DNA from: Prochlorococcus sp. AG-670-O13
Lineage (GTDB): Bacteria; Cyanobacteriota; Cyanobacteriia; PCC-6307; Cyanobiaceae
DNA: 43,766 bases
Reading direction: 5' to 3'
Assembly (NCBI GenBank): GCA_003209055.1
Contig: QCTB01000006.1
Coordinates: forward strand, 1-43,766
Numbering within the stretch: the stretch's first letter is position 1; each line of letters begins with the position of its first letter. Positions 30,190 through 38,329 of this stretch are shown here, piece by piece. Made by a program: the position numbers and the translations under genes. The notes beneath the pieces are model-generated. The model ran no database searches. It had not been told where the DNA came from and saw only the letters and a list, made by a program, of their open reading frames with translations.

Positions 30190-30900
30190 ATGGCAGTCGC
30201 TCTTGCAGGACAATTAAGAGAAGGGACAAAAAAATCCCATACTATGGCAGAAAATACTGGTTTTGTGGCTTGTTTTTTAAAAGGAGTTGTCGAAAAAAAA
30301 TCATATAGAAAATTAATTAGCGATTTATATTTTGTTTATGAGGCTATGGAAGAAGAAATTGAAAGATTAGTCCATGAGGAACATCCTGTAATAAAACCTA
30401 TTGGTTTTAAATCATTATTCAGGAAAGAAACACTTGAAAATGATCTTAAATTTTATTTTGGTAATAACTGGAAGAATGAAATTAAAATTTCTCAATCAGC
30501 AAAAGAATACGTTGAAAGAATCCGTGAGGTAGCAAAAAGTTCACCAGAGTTATTGGTTGGTCACCACTACACACGGTATATAGGCGATTTATCTGGTGGT
30601 CAAATTTTGAAAAGCATCGCTAAAAAAGCATTAAATTTACAGGGAAATAATGGTTTAAATTTTTACGAATTTGAATTAATTGCTGATGAAAAGAAATTTA
30701 AGGAAGAATATTCCCTTACTTTGAATAAACTACCAATAAATCAAACGACTGCTGATCAAATTATTGATGAAGCTAATCAAGCATTTACTTATAATATGAA
30801 AATGTTTAAGGAGCTTGAAGGAAACTTGATTGCTGTTTTAGGCAAGATTGTATTTAATTACATTACAAAAAAAGTTAGGAAGGGAAGTACTGAGACCTAG
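30190..30900 (+). CDS. ho1: Heme oxygenase (biliverdin-producing)
   Basis: Heme oxygenase opens the haem ring to biliverdin IX-alpha using ferredoxin, the first step in bilin synthesis. The 236-residue protein has the proximal histidine in [16 protein letters not shown] near residue 18 and the distal helix signature [17 protein letters not shown], whose glycines bend over the haem. The length matches cyanobacterial HO1. It is followed 5 bases later by the pebA-like gene and then the pebB-like gene, so the three form an operon leading to phycoerythrobilin. Confidence 0.97.
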   Translation: MAVALAGQLREGTKKSHTMAENTGFVACFLKGVVEKKSYRKLISDLYFVYEAMEEEIERLVHEEHPVIKPIGFKSLFRKETLENDLKFYFGNNWKNEIKISQSAKEYVERIREVAKSSPELLVGHHYTRYIGDLSGGQILKSIAKKALNLQGNNGLNFYEFELIADEKKFKEEYSLTLNKLPINQTTADQIIDEANQAFTYNMKMFKELEGNLIAVLGKIVFNYITKKVRKGSTET

Positions 30901-30905
30901 TATTT

Positions 30906-31616
30906 ATGTTTGATTCATTAGTAGATTTCCTTAAAACTAATATTGATGAGTTAAACGGTCAGGAAGTTGAAATATCTAGCGAATTTAAAGAACATCATAA
31001 TAAAGATTCTAAATATATTATAAAAAATTGGCTTTTTTCAAGTCCAGAATATAGAAAGTGGCGAATAACTAAATTAGATGGAGGCAAAAAGCTGCAAGTC
31101 TTTAATACGGTGGCATATCCAAATTTTGATAGTGAATTGCCTATCCTAGGAGCTGATATTTTATGGTTTGGAACTTCTCAAAAACTATTAGCAATTCTCG
31201 ATTATCAACCCTTAATTCAAGAAAGTGAGTATCTCGAAAAATATTGTTCAAGTTTAGGTATTATTAAGAAAAGATATTCTGGATTTGATAATAATAAAAT
31301 GAAGAATATCTACGATTCAAAAAAGTATTTCTCCCCATGGGTAATTATATGTAGAGGAAATAAATTAAATCTTGATAGAGATTTAAACAAAATATTTCAT
31401 TCATTTGTTAGTAATTATTTGAATATTTATAAATTGAATCCTGTTAATGAATTTTTAAACTTAGAACAAATAAAGATCAATCAAATTAAATATGATAAGT
31501 ATAGTTTTGAAAAAGATCCTGCAGATAAATTGTTTAAAACTTTTTTTGGAGAAAAATGGACAACAAAATTTATTAATAATTTCCTTTTTACATTAAATAA
31601 TGAGATTATTCATTGA
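30906..31616 (+). CDS. pebA: 15,16-dihydrobiliverdin:ferredoxin oxidoreductase
   Basis: PebA reduces biliverdin at C15-C16 with electrons from ferredoxin. The 236-residue protein belongs to the ferredoxin-dependent bilin reductase family. The [25 protein letters not shown] segment is the core strand pair with the conserved acidic residue, and [11 protein letters not shown] is the second family block. The ending [15 protein letters not shown] is shared with PebB. Gene order (after ho1 and before a second reductase) and size fit PebA. Its TGA is directly followed by the ATG of the next gene, showing tight coupling of the two steps, which is consistent with substrate channelling known for this pair. 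Confidence 0.93.
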   Translation: MFDSLVDFLKTNIDELNGQEVEISSEFKEHHNKDSKYIIKNWLFSSPEYRKWRITKLDGGKKLQVFNTVAYPNFDSELPILGADILWFGTSQKLLAILDYQPLIQESEYLEKYCSSLGIIKKRYSGFDNNKMKNIYDSKKYFSPWVIICRGNKLNLDRDLNKIFHSFVSNYLNIYKLNPVNEFLNLEQIKINQIKYDKYSFEKDPADKLFKTFFGEKWTTKFINNFLFTLNNEIIH

Positions 31617-32378
31617 ATGTTAATACAAAATAGTATTTTTTATAGACCAGACTGGAAATGGCATAATTTTCTTAAATATTTAATAAATAATTTAAGTAAT
31701 TATAACTGTCTAGAAAAAATAATACCCTCTGAATACTCTTACAAAGATTCAACTTATGGTTCAAAAAAATCAAAAAAAAATGTGAATCTATTTACTTGGG
31801 GCGTAACGCATAAAAAAAGAATTCAATTTGCAAGAGCAGTTTGTATTAATAGTCCGAATTATTCTGTTTTAAATTTTTTAATTATTCCAAATACTATTTA
31901 TAACGTCCCATTTTTTGGAGTAGATTTTGTTTCTCTACCCAATAGTCATTTATTAGTACTAGATTTCCAGCCCTCATTAAAAATAGAACATCAATATAGT
32001 AATAAATTGTTAGAACAACTTTTAAAACTTAAAACTCGTTGTCATTCATCACTCCCATTAGCTGAAAAAATGTCTTCAGATGTAGCCAGATTTTTTTCTC
32101 CAGGATTAATCTGGTCAAAATTGCCAAAAGAAGAAAGTAGTGATTTTTTAATTGCTAATCAGCTTTATACTTCATTCACAGAATATTTAAAATTGTATTT
32201 GGAAATTCTTTTCGAAAGTCAGGAAGCTAATTTGGAGCTTCAAAAAGACTTAAAAAATGGTCAAAATAATTATTTAAAATATAGAAGAGACAACGATCCA
32301 GCCAGGCCAATGTTATCGAGTTTATTTGGTAAGGAATTTACTGAATCTTTAATTAAAGAAGTTTTATTTACTACTTAA
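31617..32378 (+). CDS. pebB: Phycoerythrobilin:ferredoxin oxidoreductase
   Basis: PebB completes the route from 15,16-dihydrobiliverdin to phycoerythrobilin. The 253-residue protein has the same family blocks as its neighbour. [23 protein letters not shown] carries the core strands and the acidic residue, [13 protein letters not shown] corresponds to the second block, and the C-terminal [20 protein letters not shown] segment matches the PebA/PebB ending. It starts immediately at the pebA stop. High-light Prochlorococcus have only a remnant phycoerythrin, so the pathway here serves a minor pigment or a signalling role; that is background knowledge and no phycobiliprotein gene is in this window. 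Confidence 0.92.
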   Translation: MLIQNSIFYRPDWKWHNFLKYLINNLSNYNCLEKIIPSEYSYKDSTYGSKKSKKNVNLFTWGVTHKKRIQFARAVCINSPNYSVLNFLIIPNTIYNVPFFGVDFVSLPNSHLLVLDFQPSLKIEHQYSNKLLEQLLKLKTRCHSSLPLAEKMSSDVARFFSPGLIWSKLPKEESSDFLIANQLYTSFTEYLKLYLEILFESQEANLELQKDLKNGQNNYLKYRRDNDPARPMLSSLFGKEFTESLIKEVLFTT

Positions 32379-32409
32379 ACGTCTTATAATTTTATAAATT
32401 TATAATTAT

Positions 32410-32883
32410 ATGAAAAAAATTTCTGTTCTTTTTGTATGTTTGGGAAACATTTGTAGGTCTCCTGCTGCAGAAGCTATTTTTATAGATTTACTTGAAAAAA
32501 AAGGATTAACCCATGGCTTTATTGTAGAATCTGCAGGAACTGGGAGATGGCATATAGGAAAAAAGGCTGACTCTAGAATGAGAATTGCGGCAGAAAGAAG
32601 AAATATAAAAATTTTAAGTAGGGCTCGTCAAATTACTAGAGAAGATTTTGAGAAATTTAACTATATTGTTGCGATGGACGATTCGAATTTTCGAAACATA
32701 CAAGATCTTAAGAATAGAACATCTTCAACAGATTTTTCATCAATTAAAAAAATACAAAATTTTAGATCAGTTTTCAATGAGCAAGAAGTACCTGATCCAT
32801 ATTTTGGAGGTGATGAGGGCTTTGATAATGTCCTTGATATTTTAGAAGACTCTGTGAGTGGATTCTTTGAAAGTATTTCTTGA
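32410..32883 (+). CDS. Low-molecular-weight protein-tyrosine phosphatase
   Basis: The P-loop CLGNICRSPAAE near the N-terminus gives the Cys and Arg of the C-x5-R phosphate-binding site. The general acid lies in the conserved DPYFGG near residue 130, so the catalytic set is complete. The 157-residue length is typical. Bacterial members act on tyrosine-phosphorylated proteins, often linked to exopolysaccharide export or stress, but a partner kinase is not visible here. It starts 31 bases after pebB and could share its transcript. It is convergent with panC/cmk (5 bases between the stops). Confidence 0.93.
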   Translation: MKKISVLFVCLGNICRSPAAEAIFIDLLEKKGLTHGFIVESAGTGRWHIGKKADSRMRIAAERRNIKILSRARQITREDFEKFNYIVAMDDSNFRNIQDLKNRTSSTDFSSIKKIQNFRSVFNEQEVPDPYFGGDEGFDNVLDILEDSVSGFFESIS

Positions 32884-32888
32884 ATTTA

Positions 32889-34418
32889 TTAGATCTGAAT
32901 CTCTTTGGGAATCTTATCATTATAAAGATCAATAACTTTATCTACTACCTCATTAATTGAATATCCATCGGTAATAATTTCAATTGCGTCATTTGCTTTT
33001 ATTAGAGGTGAAATTTCTCTATTAGAATCTTCAAAATCTCTTTTTTTTATAAGCTCTTTTAACTTATTTAGGTCTATATTTTGTGCGTCTTTACTTTGTT
33101 TATCAGACTTTCTTCTTTTTGCTCTTTCATCGATGCTTGCAGATAAAAATATTTTGAGTTCTGCATCAGGAAAAACAGTAGTTCCTATATCTCTACCCTC
33201 AGCTACAATTCCTCCTGATTCTCCAATTTTTCTTTGTTCTTCTACTAAGAATTTTCTTACTTCTTTGATTGAGGAAATTTTAGAAACTATGGAACTTATC
33301 TCTTGCGATCGAATTTCTTCAGTAACACAATAGTTATTAATAAAAACATCCTGATCTGAATTTTCATTAGACTTGAAGACAATAGATATATTTTTAAGGA
33401 TATTATTCAATTCTTTTTCTTTTTTATAATCAATATTTTCTTTTAATAAAAGCCAACTCAATGCCCTATACATTGCTCCAGTATCTAAATATAAAAGTTT
33501 AAGTTTCTTCGCTATCAACTTTGTAACAGTACTTTTGCCTGACCCGGCAGGCCCATCAATTGCAATAATTGGGCTTCTTTTCATTAGAAAAACGTGATCT
33601 ATTAATCTTGTCTCTCCACATCTTATCGCACCAGCCAGAATTGAAATATTATCCTCAACTTCTAATTTTTGAAGGGTATAAGGATGTAAATGTTCTAAAT
33701 ATTCAATTGAAATTTTTTCTGCTGTAAGCTTTTTAATTATTTCTTTTAAGTTAATCTTTTTTTCTTGTTTGAAATTATTTTTCGCTATTAATAACTCATT
33801 TGAAAAAAATCTAATTAATTTTCTTTCGTCTTTTGATAGACGTACATTACGAGAACTTAAAGGAATTCCATCAAAATCTCTCTGGGTGGGTATGGATTTA
33901 ATTTTTATATTTAATTCTTTTGTTAAAATAAGATTTTTTAATATTAAAAGTTGTTGCCAATCTTTTTCTCCTAAATAAAGATTTTTAGGCTTGATGAGAT
34001 TAAGTAATCTATAAACTACAGTACAAACGCCATCAAAATGTCCTATTCGATTTAATCCGCATAATGCCGAAGATAATTCTACAGAAGCTTTCAGGAACGA
34101 AATATTTTTTATATTCGCTGGATATATATCTTCAGTACAAGGGATGAAAATGGCATCTGCGCCATTTGAAAAGGATACTTTGATATCATTATCAATTGTT
34201 TTAGGATAATTCTCTAAATCTGACTTGTTATCAAATTGAAGTGGATTAATAAAAATACTTACTAAAACTAAATTGGAATCTTCACTTTTTGCTGTCGAAA
34301 TTATTTTTTGATGACCTTTATGAAGATTACCCATTGTTGGGATAAAGTTAATATCGCTTTTGAGGTTTTGTCGCCATTGGTAAAGTTCTTCTGTTTTTCT
34401 AATTATTATTTTTTTCAC
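32889..34418 (-). CDS. panC/cmk: Bifunctional pantothenate synthetase / cytidylate kinase
   Basis: This 509-residue fusion is typical of cyanobacteria. The first half (to about 275) is pantothenate synthetase, which joins pantoate and beta-alanine with ATP; it has FIPTMGNLHKGH with the ATP-binding histidines, FINPLQF, and YLGEKDWQQL. The second half is cytidylate kinase, which phosphorylates CMP and dCMP, beginning with IAIDGPAGSGKSTVTKLIAKKL and including YLDTGAMYRALSW and IVAEGRDIGTTVFPDAELK. The link between the two activities is unclear. No reading-frame break separates the halves. It is divergent from purM, with 97 bases between starts. Confidence 0.97.
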   Translation of the reverse strand: MKKIIIRKTEELYQWRQNLKSDINFIPTMGNLHKGHQKIISTAKSEDSNLVLVSIFINPLQFDNKSDLENYPKTIDNDIKVSFSNGADAIFIPCTEDIYPANIKNISFLKASVELSSALCGLNRIGHFDGVCTVVYRLLNLIKPKNLYLGEKDWQQLLILKNLILTKELNIKIKSIPTQRDFDGIPLSSRNVRLSKDERKLIRFFSNELLIAKNNFKQEKKINLKEIIKKLTAEKISIEYLEHLHPYTLQKLEVEDNISILAGAIRCGETRLIDHVFLMKRSPIIAIDGPAGSGKSTVTKLIAKKLKLLYLDTGAMYRALSWLLLKENIDYKKEKELNNILKNISIVFKSNENSDQDVFINNYCVTEEIRSQEISSIVSKISSIKEVRKFLVEEQRKIGESGGIVAEGRDIGTTVFPDAELKIFLSASIDERAKRRKSDKQSKDAQNIDLNKLKELIKKRDFEDSNREISPLIKANDAIEIITDGYSINEVVDKVIDLYNDKIPKEIQI

Positions 34419-34515
34419 GTTGTTTTAAAAAATAAATCTATTTAATAAATTTTTACTGGACAAAAGCAATCTACGGAGGAATATCTATATAAGAGAAGTC
34501 TATCATTTTTATTTT

Positions 34516-35559
34516 ATGGATTACAAAACATCAGGAGTTGATATAGAAGCAGGAAGAGAGTTTGTATCAGAAATCAAACAAGCTGTTGAGTCAACTCACT
34601 CATCTAATGTAATCGAAGGGATTGGAGGATTTGGTGGTCTTTTTAAAATACCCCTTGAGGGTTATGAAAAACCTGTCCTAGTGTCTGGCACTGACGGTGT
34701 TGGTACAAAATTGGAATTAGCTCAAAGTAAAAACTTTCATTTTGAAGTAGGTATAGATTTAGTAGCAATGTGTATGAACGATATAATTACAACTGGGGCA
34801 AAACCTCTTTTCTTTCTTGATTATATAGCTACTGGTAAGCTTGATAAAAATCAATTATTAGAGGTTGTTAAAGGTATTTCATATAGTTGTGGAGAAAATA
34901 ACTGCTCCTTACTTGGGGGAGAAACGGCAGAAATGCCAGGTTTTTACTCAAAAAATAAGTATGATTTAGCAGGATTTTGTGTCGGAATAGTTGACGAAGA
35001 AAAATTAATTAATGGCAAACAAATATGTGAAAATGACTTGATAATTGCATTACAAAGTAACGGTATACACAGCAATGGATTTAGTTTAATTAGAAAAATA
35101 ATTGAGAATAATAACCAAATTGATAAGCAATTTGAAAATATTTATAATTTGGATTTTTATGATCAGTTGTTAAAACCTACAAAAATTTATTTTAAAATTA
35201 TAAATCAAATTTTATCTCAGAATATAGAAATTAAGGGAATGTCTCATATAACAGGGGGAGGAATTCCTGAAAATTTGCCGAGATGTATGTCTTCTGATTT
35301 AATCCCTTACATAGATAGAAAATCTTGGAATATTCCGATCTTATTTGAATTTCTGAAGGATGTTGGTCAGATTCCTGAAAAAGATTTCTGGAATACTTTT
35401 AATCTGGGAGTTGGATTTTGTTTAATAATTGATAAGAAATTTAAAGATAAGATTTTAAATATTTGTGGTGCAAATGATATATCAAGTTGGGTCTTAGGGA
35501 AGGTTCTTAAGAAAGATAATTCAAGAGAGAATAAATTTTTGCCGGAAATAATAATTTAG
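34516..35559 (+). CDS. purM: Phosphoribosylformylglycinamidine cyclo-ligase (AIR synthetase)
   Basis: PurM closes the imidazole ring in de novo purine synthesis, using ATP to turn FGAM into AIR. The 347-residue protein begins with MDYKTSGVDIEAG, a family start. It contains GGFGGLFKIP, VSGTDGVGTKLELA, the GVDLVAMCMNDI-type segment (here GIDLVAMCMNDI), LLGGETAEMPGFY and SHITGGGIPENLPR. These are the ATP- and substrate-binding motifs of the PurM/PurL superfamily. AIR is also the starting material for ThiC, encoded elsewhere in this window. The size is normal. Confidence 0.97.
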   Translation: MDYKTSGVDIEAGREFVSEIKQAVESTHSSNVIEGIGGFGGLFKIPLEGYEKPVLVSGTDGVGTKLELAQSKNFHFEVGIDLVAMCMNDIITTGAKPLFFLDYIATGKLDKNQLLEVVKGISYSCGENNCSLLGGETAEMPGFYSKNKYDLAGFCVGIVDEEKLINGKQICENDLIIALQSNGIHSNGFSLIRKIIENNNQIDKQFENIYNLDFYDQLLKPTKIYFKIINQILSQNIEIKGMSHITGGGIPENLPRCMSSDLIPYIDRKSWNIPILFEFLKDVGQIPEKDFWNTFNLGVGFCLIIDKKFKDKILNICGANDISSWVLGKVLKKDNSRENKFLPEIII

Positions 35560-35694
35560 ATTTCTATATATAAACTTTTATTGAGAAATTAAAAATTAAA
35601 TTTATCTACACAAAAGAAAAAGTTAGGTGTAATATAATAAGATCACCGCCGAGTTATATCGGAGATTTAAGTAAGTAGATTTAACTTTAATTCA

Positions 35695-36330
35695 ATGCCC
35701 TTTGAAAATAATCAAAGAATTACACGTAGACGTAGTTCAGCAGGACCTACACCACCTAAAAGACCATTAGGTAATAATTCAGATTTTAATGGACGACAAA
35801 ATCAAGGACCCAGACCAACTTTTTTAACTTTAAGAGATCATGGAAAAGTTTTTGTTGCTGATCTACCAAATTTATCAGACGGACAATTAGCTCATATAAG
35901 TAAAGAAGCTAATGAGGTTTTAAATAGTCTTGAAAAAAGGTTAAATGACCTTGAGAATGAATCAAACTCTACAAATCCTGAAAATGATACTTTGATAAAA
36001 GCCTCTACTAAAAGAGATGTAACACTAAGATTTATAAAATCAATAGAAGAGGAACAAGATCATCGAAAGAATAATCCTGCTTTAAGAGATGCTGCTTCTG
36101 AATCATTACCAAGAACTTTTCTTGAGGTCGCAAGACATAGATTACCAGGGGCAACTTTTGATTCTCTTCTAAGAGAAGCTCTAGAGGCATGTGCTGTAGA
36201 TGAAAATCCTAAAGAAAGTGAAATTATTGATGAACCCAAAGATACTGTAAAAATTATGGATATACCCTCATCCAATACTAATCCTTCCCTCGTTGTAAGT
36301 ATCGACTCAGGTAAAAATAATAATAATTGA
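35695..36330 (+). CDS. Hypothetical protein with basic N-terminus and helical core
   Basis: The 211-residue protein has a basic Arg/Pro-rich N-terminal region (RRRSSAGPTPPKRP) that looks disordered. A central domain of about 100 residues follows, with predicted helices and the phrase RDHGKVFVADLPNLSDGQLAHI, and then an acidic tail. There is no signal peptide. The ADLPNLSDGQLAHISKEANEVLNSLEK region is probably a coiled coil. It is preceded by a 135-base gap containing a TATAAT-like box near 35,632 and a short CCGA/TCGG inverted repeat near 35,650. I do not recognise the family. The strong codon bias supports a real gene. Confidence 0.7.
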   Translation: MPFENNQRITRRRSSAGPTPPKRPLGNNSDFNGRQNQGPRPTFLTLRDHGKVFVADLPNLSDGQLAHISKEANEVLNSLEKRLNDLENESNSTNPENDTLIKASTKRDVTLRFIKSIEEEQDHRKNNPALRDAASESLPRTFLEVARHRLPGATFDSLLREALEACAVDENPKESEIIDEPKDTVKIMDIPSSNTNPSLVVSIDSGKNNNN

Positions 36331-36355
36331 AGTTTATGATTTCAACTTTGTCATA

Positions 36356-36493
36356 ATGAGCAATAAAACTAAAAACAAAAAAGAATCGCTGGTTTCTTTA
36401 AATAAAGAGAGGATTTTGTGTAATCACTGCAAAAGGACTGCTTCAAATGGGGTACGTTGTTTAGGCATATGTGTTGCTGATAATGACTATTAG
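36356..36493 (+). CDS. 45-residue Cys-rich small protein
   Basis: A short reading frame from ATG at 36356 to TAG at 36493 encodes 45 residues. The N-terminal third is Lys-rich. The C-terminal part contains CNHCKRTASNGVRCLGIC, four cysteines in a C-x2-C ... C-x3-C arrangement that would suit a small zinc ribbon. It begins 25 bases after the stop of the 211-residue protein and may be on the same transcript. The Cys spacing is unlikely by chance, so I regard it as real, but function is unknown. Confidence 0.6.
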   Translation: MSNKTKNKKESLVSLNKERILCNHCKRTASNGVRCLGICVADNDY

Positions 36494-36553
36494 AAAGATT
36501 AACTTTTGAAAATAATTAGTTCTCGATTTAGTTTCGTGAAAAAGAAATAGGTT

Positions 36554-36736
36554 TCAGTCGCAATAGATTAAACAATTCTGATTAGTTGGATTTTCAATAC
36601 ATTCTTGATCCCAGAAGTTTTTAAACTTTAAATGGACTTGCTCAAATTCTTTAGGAGTTACATTTAGATTTAATCCTGCAAAGTGAAATGTACTTAAGTA
36701 TTTTGTAATGATACTGAATTGATTGAATAATTTCAT
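36554..36736 (-). CDS. 60-residue small protein, Cys-containing C-terminus
   Basis: This short minus-strand protein has a helical middle (TPKEFEQVHLKFKNFWDQ) and a C-terminal ECIENPTNQNCLIYCD with three cysteines, a pattern that could form a disulphide or bind metal. I recall similar short proteins ending in a Cys-Asn-Pro-rich motif from marine picocyanobacteria, but cannot confirm this. No signal peptide is apparent. It lies alone at the border between the core genes and the gene-poor island edge. Confidence 0.5.
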   Translation of the reverse strand: MKLFNQFSIITKYLSTFHFAGLNLNVTPKEFEQVHLKFKNFWDQECIENPTNQNCLIYCD

Positions 36737-36918
36737 AAGTCATCCTACAGATTCACCTTAATTTTCCTCTTTTTAATTTTAGAAGCATAGAGTATTTTTA
36801 CTGATTAGTAGTTCTTTGAGTAAGTCATCACTATATTTTTTTATTTGAGAGGAGTAGAAAGAATCCAAGATTCAAAATAAACCTTCTACTTTATAGATAA
36901 TGTTTGTAGTACTAGAAT

Positions 36919-36950
36919 GGAGCAAATAAAAGCTCCTTGAGTTTTTTTAT
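36919..36950 (+). terminator. Possible intrinsic terminator without an obvious upstream gene
   Basis: GGAGC at 36919-36923 and GCTCC at 36932-36936 form a five-base GC-rich stem around an AT loop, followed by TTGAG and a run of seven T. No protein gene ends just upstream on the plus strand, so if real it may end a small RNA that starts after about 36,780. Confidence 0.4.
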
Positions 36951-37090
36951 TTAACTTCAGATATTTTGTTTTTCATATCTTCAATTTGATTGATCATTTC
37001 ATCTAACCATTTTGTATTATTCTCTGATCTTTTCAGAAAATATGATATCTTTGGTTGATTAATTTCTAGTGTTTCGAAATCTCCACTCAT
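36947..37090 (-). CDS. 47-residue small acidic/helical protein
   Basis: A frame running from ATG (complement of 37088-37090) to TAA (36947-36949) encodes MSGDFETLEINQPK... ending NKISEVK. The second half (about residues 18-47) is a charged amphipathic helix. A GGGGAA ribosome site lies 4 bases upstream of the ATG on the minus strand. The stop overlaps the T-run of the possible terminator at 36919-36950 on the other strand. No family is recognised. It could be chance, but the start context is good. Confidence 0.45.
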   Translation of the reverse strand: MSGDFETLEINQPKISYFLKRSENNTKWLDEMINQIEDMKNKISEVK

Positions 37091-37441
37091 AAATTTCCCC
37101 AAGTTTATAAATTTCTACTAATTTATCTATAGAATTTATCTTTATCCATAAGCAAAAAATACTAAAATTTGCTTTTTTTTATTAATTGAATTTTTCAATT
37201 CTTTTCTAAAGGGATGATCAAAAAAGTGATATTTCTATTTTGATAGTGTATTTAAACTATATTTATTGATCAGTTTAAAACTTTCCCAATGTATTGATAG
37301 GATAATAAAACTTTGTTTAAATCACCTTATTAATATTAGGGAAACTTATCTAAAAGTTTTAAAGAATGCGAATACGAAAATTTCTTAGATAAATTAAATT
37401 CTTGTTGGGCTTTACATCTTATATTTTCATTAATTTGAAAA

Positions 37442-37466
37442 AGGCAGCACCCAAATCCGAAGCGGG
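37442..37466 (-). repeat. Degenerate tRNA 3'-end fragment (outer att-like site)
   Basis: The minus strand reads CCCGCTTCGGATTTGGGTGC then TGCCT, with a T-loop TTCGGAT flanked by CCC/GGG and followed by a seven-base acceptor strand. It shares 20 of 25 bases with the fragment at 38188-38213. No D arm or anticodon arm is attached. This is what remains of the 3' half of a tRNA when an element integrates there. Confidence 0.6.
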
Positions 37467-37467
37467 T

Positions 37468-37578
37468 TTAAACTTCGCTAAGTTTGCTACAACTATTTTT
37501 CTTGTAAGTATTACCTGATTCATCTACGCCAATAACCCATTAGAATGAAGTAATGTAATTTAAAGGTATACTTTTCAT
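37468..37578 (-). pseudogene. Broken small reading frame, possible remnant
   Basis: Reading the minus strand from ATG at 37578 gives MKSIPLNYITSF, then TAA, then in the same frame WVIGVDESGNTYKK... ending SKLSEV and TAA. One base change in the internal stop would restore a continuous 36-residue protein whose second half looks like real coding sequence. It ends 1 base before the tRNA-like fragment. Support is weak because it is so short. Confidence 0.3.
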
Positions 37579-37871
37579 TCTTTGTATAAGATGAAAAATC
37601 TTCCTAAAAATTAAATAATCTTAGACCTAAATAATAGTTTTGGATTGCGTGTTTCATATCCCACAGATTTAAGAATGAAGAACTCTAAAAAACTCTTATT
37701 TGTTCAGTATTTAATGAGTATAATAAATTTTTTTATCATCCCTAATGCAGAATCAGAAACATGATCCTGTATATACAGTTGTAATGGTCAGTTAAAAAAA
37801 CTGGCCTAGGTCAAGAAAAGATAATATATTTAATTCAGAAAAAGCGGGAAATTATTAAATCATTAAAGAGG

Positions 37872-38003
37872 ATGAAAAGAAAACATTTATATAACTCTTA
37901 TGAATTTAGCCCAACATATTACGCAATAGTTTTGAAAAAGCAAACACTTGAAATCTATATGAGTGCGTTAGGTCTCAATGAAGGAAATGGTGAAATCTCC
38001 TGA
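37872..38003 (+). CDS. Doubtful 43-residue protein
   Basis: An ATG at 37872, directly preceded by AAAGAGG, opens a frame encoding MKRKHLYNSYEF... to ...NEGNGEIS with a TGA at 38001. The ribosome site is too close to the ATG to be ideal. The composition looks protein-like but nothing is recognised. It lies between the two tRNA-like fragments, so it would be cargo or a relic of the older insertion. Confidence 0.2.
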   Translation: MKRKHLYNSYEFSPTYYAIVLKKQTLEIYMSALGLNEGNGEIS

Positions 38004-38187
38004 CCATATTCAATTATCAATTAAATGTATAGGTAACCAGCTTATCCACTAAGAAAATATACTCAGAACTATGGCTGACTCACCTACCATTAATCTACTG
38101 CTTAAATCGCTTTGAAATTTAAAAACCGATTTGTAAAACTTAAAGTTTTGGAAAGGATTACAGAGAATATTGTAATCCTAATAATGA

Positions 38188-38213
38188 AGGCGGCACCCAG
38201 ATTCGAATGGGGG
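38188..38213 (-). repeat. tRNA 3'-end fragment beside integrase (att-like site)
   Basis: The minus strand reads CCCCCATTCGAATCTGGG followed by TGCCGCC and T. This is a T-loop TTCGAAT, the 3' side of a T stem (CTGGG), a seven-base acceptor strand TGCCGCC, and a discriminator T, so the parent tRNA would begin GGCGGCA. The T stem has lost its two inner pairs and the rest of the tRNA is absent. tRNA-Cys is my first guess for the parent, from memory. It lies 117 bp before the integrase gene. Confidence 0.75.
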
Positions 38214-38289
38214 ACTGTCTTACTAAAAGTATAGTATAACTGGGTTTTAGTATCCACATATAATGGACTGTCCTACTACTGTCCTACCG
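38212..38289. repeat. Direct repeats GGACTGTCYTACTA before the integrase
   Basis: GGACTGTCTTACTA occurs at 38212-38225 and GGACTGTCCTACTA at 38265-38278. A partial third copy, ACTGTCCTAC, starts at 38278, 11 bases after the matching part of the second. The first copy abuts the tRNA fragment and the last two lie at the integrase promoter. Such a layout is typical of arm-type sites bound by a tyrosine recombinase or its directionality factor. Confidence 0.6.
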
Positions 38290-38297
38290 TTTCATGC

Positions 38298-38303
38298 TAT
38301 AAT
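38298..38303 (+). promoter_or_regulatory. Likely -10 box of the integrase gene
   Basis: A TATAAT hexamer lies 26 bases before the ATG. The -35 position falls in the direct repeats (CTACTG is the nearest candidate, a poor match), so binding to the repeats could control integrase transcription. Confidence 0.45.
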
Positions 38304-38329
38304 AAGGGTAATATAACTAGAAATTTTCA

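Larger units (their letters stand above)
37091..38187. other. Gene-poor stretch at the island edge
   Basis: About 1.1 kb with no convincing full gene. It contains a tRNA 3'-end-like fragment at 37442-37466, a broken small frame at 37468-37578, and one weak 43-residue frame at 37872-38003. Short open stretches such as that ending near 37,433 look like remnants. I read it as decayed DNA of an older insertion, but this is inference. Confidence 0.5.

Noticed and set aside
37350-37433. About 30-codon open stretch ending near 37,433
   Set aside because: No usable start codon or ribosome site; too short to support as a gene.
37785-37804. CAGTT/AACTG hairpin as a terminator
   Set aside because: The stem is only five pairs, the loop is an A-run, and no T-run follows.
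37442-38213. Intact tRNA gene at either fragment
   Set aside because: Neither copy is joined to a D arm, anticodon arm or 5' acceptor strand; only the last 25 or so bases are present.
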